Below are positions 62,101 through 64,000 of a DNA stretch of 64,000 bases, piece after piece. The stretch's first letter is position 1. Every line of letters begins with the position of its first letter. The notes under the pieces are model-generated. The model saw only the letters and a list, made by a program, of their open reading frames with translations. It searched no databases and was not told the origin of the DNA. This DNA is from Moringa oleifera (Eukaryota > Streptophyta > Magnoliopsida > Brassicales > Moringaceae): the NCBI GenBank assembly GCA_021397835.1, contig JAJFZO010000747.1:4156501-4220500 (forward strand), read 5' to 3'. The position numbers and the translations under genes are program-made.

Positions 62101-64000
62101 CACTTATCCATCACTTTGAACAACTTTGATGTTGGTATCTTTCAAAAATATAATTGCTAATAGAGTTGAAGTACATACTTCCATCTGGTTTGTTCACAAA
62201 CATCCTAGCCTTAGCCGCAGCTACTTCTGCAATACCTGCATGCAGCTGAAAGATTCTAGAATTAGGGATATATCTTTGTACCAGCTACAGAGTTATCTTC
62301 TCTCTTTATTTCTTCCCAGCTTAATGTTCATCAGAGAATGAGAGACCAAAAGATACCGTTGATATGTCTTCATCGCAGCCATGATCATCCTCCAACAGTT
62401 CCCCGAAGTAGAATCTACCCTGCATGAAAAAATAATATGCATTGGTAGTAAAATAGTTAACTCAGTCCCCATCCACACCTTATTTGAGCGTAATGTGCGC
62501 AAACTAACAAGTAAAAATCATTTCCAGCATGTAGGAAAATCATGCTTCCAGCATCATTACATTTCTTTCCATCACTAATTTGGTAACGTAATTCAATTTA
62601 AAATTTCCGCAAATTTGTTCAATTATTACCATAACTACATTCCTGAAAGGGACAACTCATGATAAATGGCATCTAAGAAGTATAAACTACCAGTAGAGCT
62701 ACAACAGATTTGAAATGTTATATATAAGTCCATCATATCTTCCATATATTCAAGCTGAGGTCAATGTGGTTATAAAGTTTGAAAATATAATAAAATTAAA
62801 CCACACAATTCTTCAATCAGCAGTTTCATTTCTAAAGGAAAAGAAAAGCGAGGTTGGAATTTATATTTCATGCACCTACATATATGGCCCGTTCATTGAC
62901 CTCATAAACACCACATCCATGCATCCTACCATGCTTCCACTGGCCAGCGTAGCGGTACCGACCCTTCTCCCTGACATAGAAAGAGCATCTCCGTAACAAA
63001 TTTCATTAAATTCGCATGTAAACTCTAGAATCAAGTCTGTTCAAAATTTGGTTATTTCAAATTCCAATAAATATGCAGCCCGGTTGCGGAAGATAACAGC
63101 ATATACACCTGGCACACGACTACTAAAGAGTACAGAGATTAAGTATCATGAATGATGACAACAATAACAAAGCATGATTATGTTAACTGAAAAGTAGAAA
63201 AAGAATAATCGTGACTCATGGGGGTGGAGCAGAGAAGGAACTTACGGTTTTCTACCAAATTGTTTGACCCATTCTTCGTTCTCATAAAAGGGAACTTCAT
63301 AGCGCCCATTAAGCAAAAGAAGAGTATCTTCAACATCCATCTCCAACCATTTTTTGTCGTCTGGAGACATAAAATCTCTTGATATAATTTTCCCTTCAGC
63401 ACGCATCTTTGCTTCAAGCCTAAACAAATGGTTAATAACCATTTCAGTTCATTCATATTATACGGAGAATCAGTTAGGTTCTAGTAACCCAAGTTATAGT
63501 GTGCAATAGGATAGATAACAATTACAATCATACTTGGAACCTGGCACAGGTTCTATATCAGGAATATCAACTTCAACAACCCCATGACCCTCCATGTTGT
63601 TTTGGAGCCATTCACCTTCATACCTACACAAATCAAACATCTTGTCAGAATTTTTTTTTTTTGGGTGCGTTTCCAATAGCATAAATCAACTTTGAACACA
63701 TTTTAAACTGATTAATATAAATCTTTACCTGTTCACACTTAAAACAGAAGGGATTAACAAATGTTTGAAAACAAGGAAAGAAACCTCTTTTCAGCATTGG
63801 CCCATACAAATACTTGGTTTAAACCGTACCAGAAAGCACAGTCCATTAAAGATGCAAAGGATCTTGAAATTGGATAGAGATGTTAAGGTTCCACTGGCGC
63901 CTAATAATATAAAGATAGACAAATAAAACCACGGTTAGGTGTGTTCAGATGAACTACAAACCTGACAAGCCCTTGTTCAGCAACGTAAACACCTTTTCCA
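59125..64000 (-). CDS. TIC100: TIC100, chloroplast inner-envelope translocon subunit (partial, 5' end off the window)
   Basis: TIC100 (EMB1211 in Arabidopsis) is a MORN-repeat protein of the 1-MDa TIC complex that imports proteins into chloroplasts. Ten exons are visible on the minus strand: 64000-63962 (cut by the edge), 63623-63534, 63419-63246, 62970-62880, 62419-62357, 62245-62179, 61561-61458, 61370-61244, 60875-60133 and 59535-59125. They join in phase to about 636 residues. MORN motifs include YEGEWLQNNMEGHGVVEVDI and YRYAGQWKHGRMHGCGVYEV. A conserved middle follows (GRFYFGELLEDDHGCDEDIS, PDYWKTYVHEVDEEREMWLN), then a charged predicted coiled coil (about 60370-60590) and a polyglutamate stretch. 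The C-terminus is basic and ends SYRDPIL. The Arabidopsis protein has about 870 residues, so roughly the first quarter lies beyond 64000. All introns are GT-AG. Confidence 0.9.
60274..60324 (-). repeat. Coding GAG/GAA repeat (polyglutamate) in TIC100
   Basis: A TTCCTC-type hexanucleotide run encodes eleven consecutive Glu, followed after Gly-Asp by four more. Such tracts vary in length between alleles. Confidence 0.85.

Noticed and set aside
62246..62356. TIC100 intron starting GTATCTTT as a possible second U12 intron
   Set aside because: It differs from the U12 donor core RTATCCTT at a key position. The branch-like sequence is weak, and a normal GT-AG reading is sufficient.

Overview
The window is nuclear DNA of a flowering plant, most likely a eudicot. 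It holds compact multi-exon genes in very AT-rich intergenic DNA. Several genes belong to plant families: a CslA mannan synthase, an HD2-type histone deacetylase, a CYSTM protein, and TIC100 of the chloroplast import machinery. I cannot name the species.

Layout, left to right. Bases 1-5800 are intergenic. A nine-exon CslA glucomannan synthase gene lies on the minus strand (5813-9975) with a CT-rich leader. Bases 10.5-19.4 kb are intergenic. A BED zinc-finger/hAT-transposase-derived gene follows on the minus strand (19437-21302), with likely upstream leader exons to about 25.4 kb. AT-rich DNA with tandem and dispersed repeats runs to a tRNA-Leu(UAA) gene (31956-32038, minus). A 5.8 kb Mutator-like element (about 32388-38205) with long terminal inverted repeats carries a decayed transposase. 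More AT-rich dispersed repeats follow.

The right part is gene-dense. It contains U2AF35 (41624-43591, plus), a small CYSTM gene (45417-45949, minus), an HD2 histone deacetylase (46489-49899, minus), a DUF7054/At4g22758-like gene (52295-53007, minus), a 984-bp deleted derivative of the same Mutator-like family (54869-55852), and the 3' part of TIC100 (59125 to beyond the right edge, minus).

Exon boundaries were worked out by hand from splice sites and reading phase. All complete gene models close in frame: CslA 540 aa, U2AF35 326 aa, CYSTM 68 aa, HD2 286 aa and the DUF7054 gene 198 aa. The genes do not form a pathway; this is ordinary plant gene order.

The most notable points are an AT-AC (U12-type) intron in the HD2 gene, the paired full-length and internally deleted Mutator-like elements (the latter with an exact 11-bp target duplication), a hAT-derived gene that keeps a long open frame but lacks recognisable catalytic residues, and a dispersed AT-rich repeat family present at least twelve times in both orientations.
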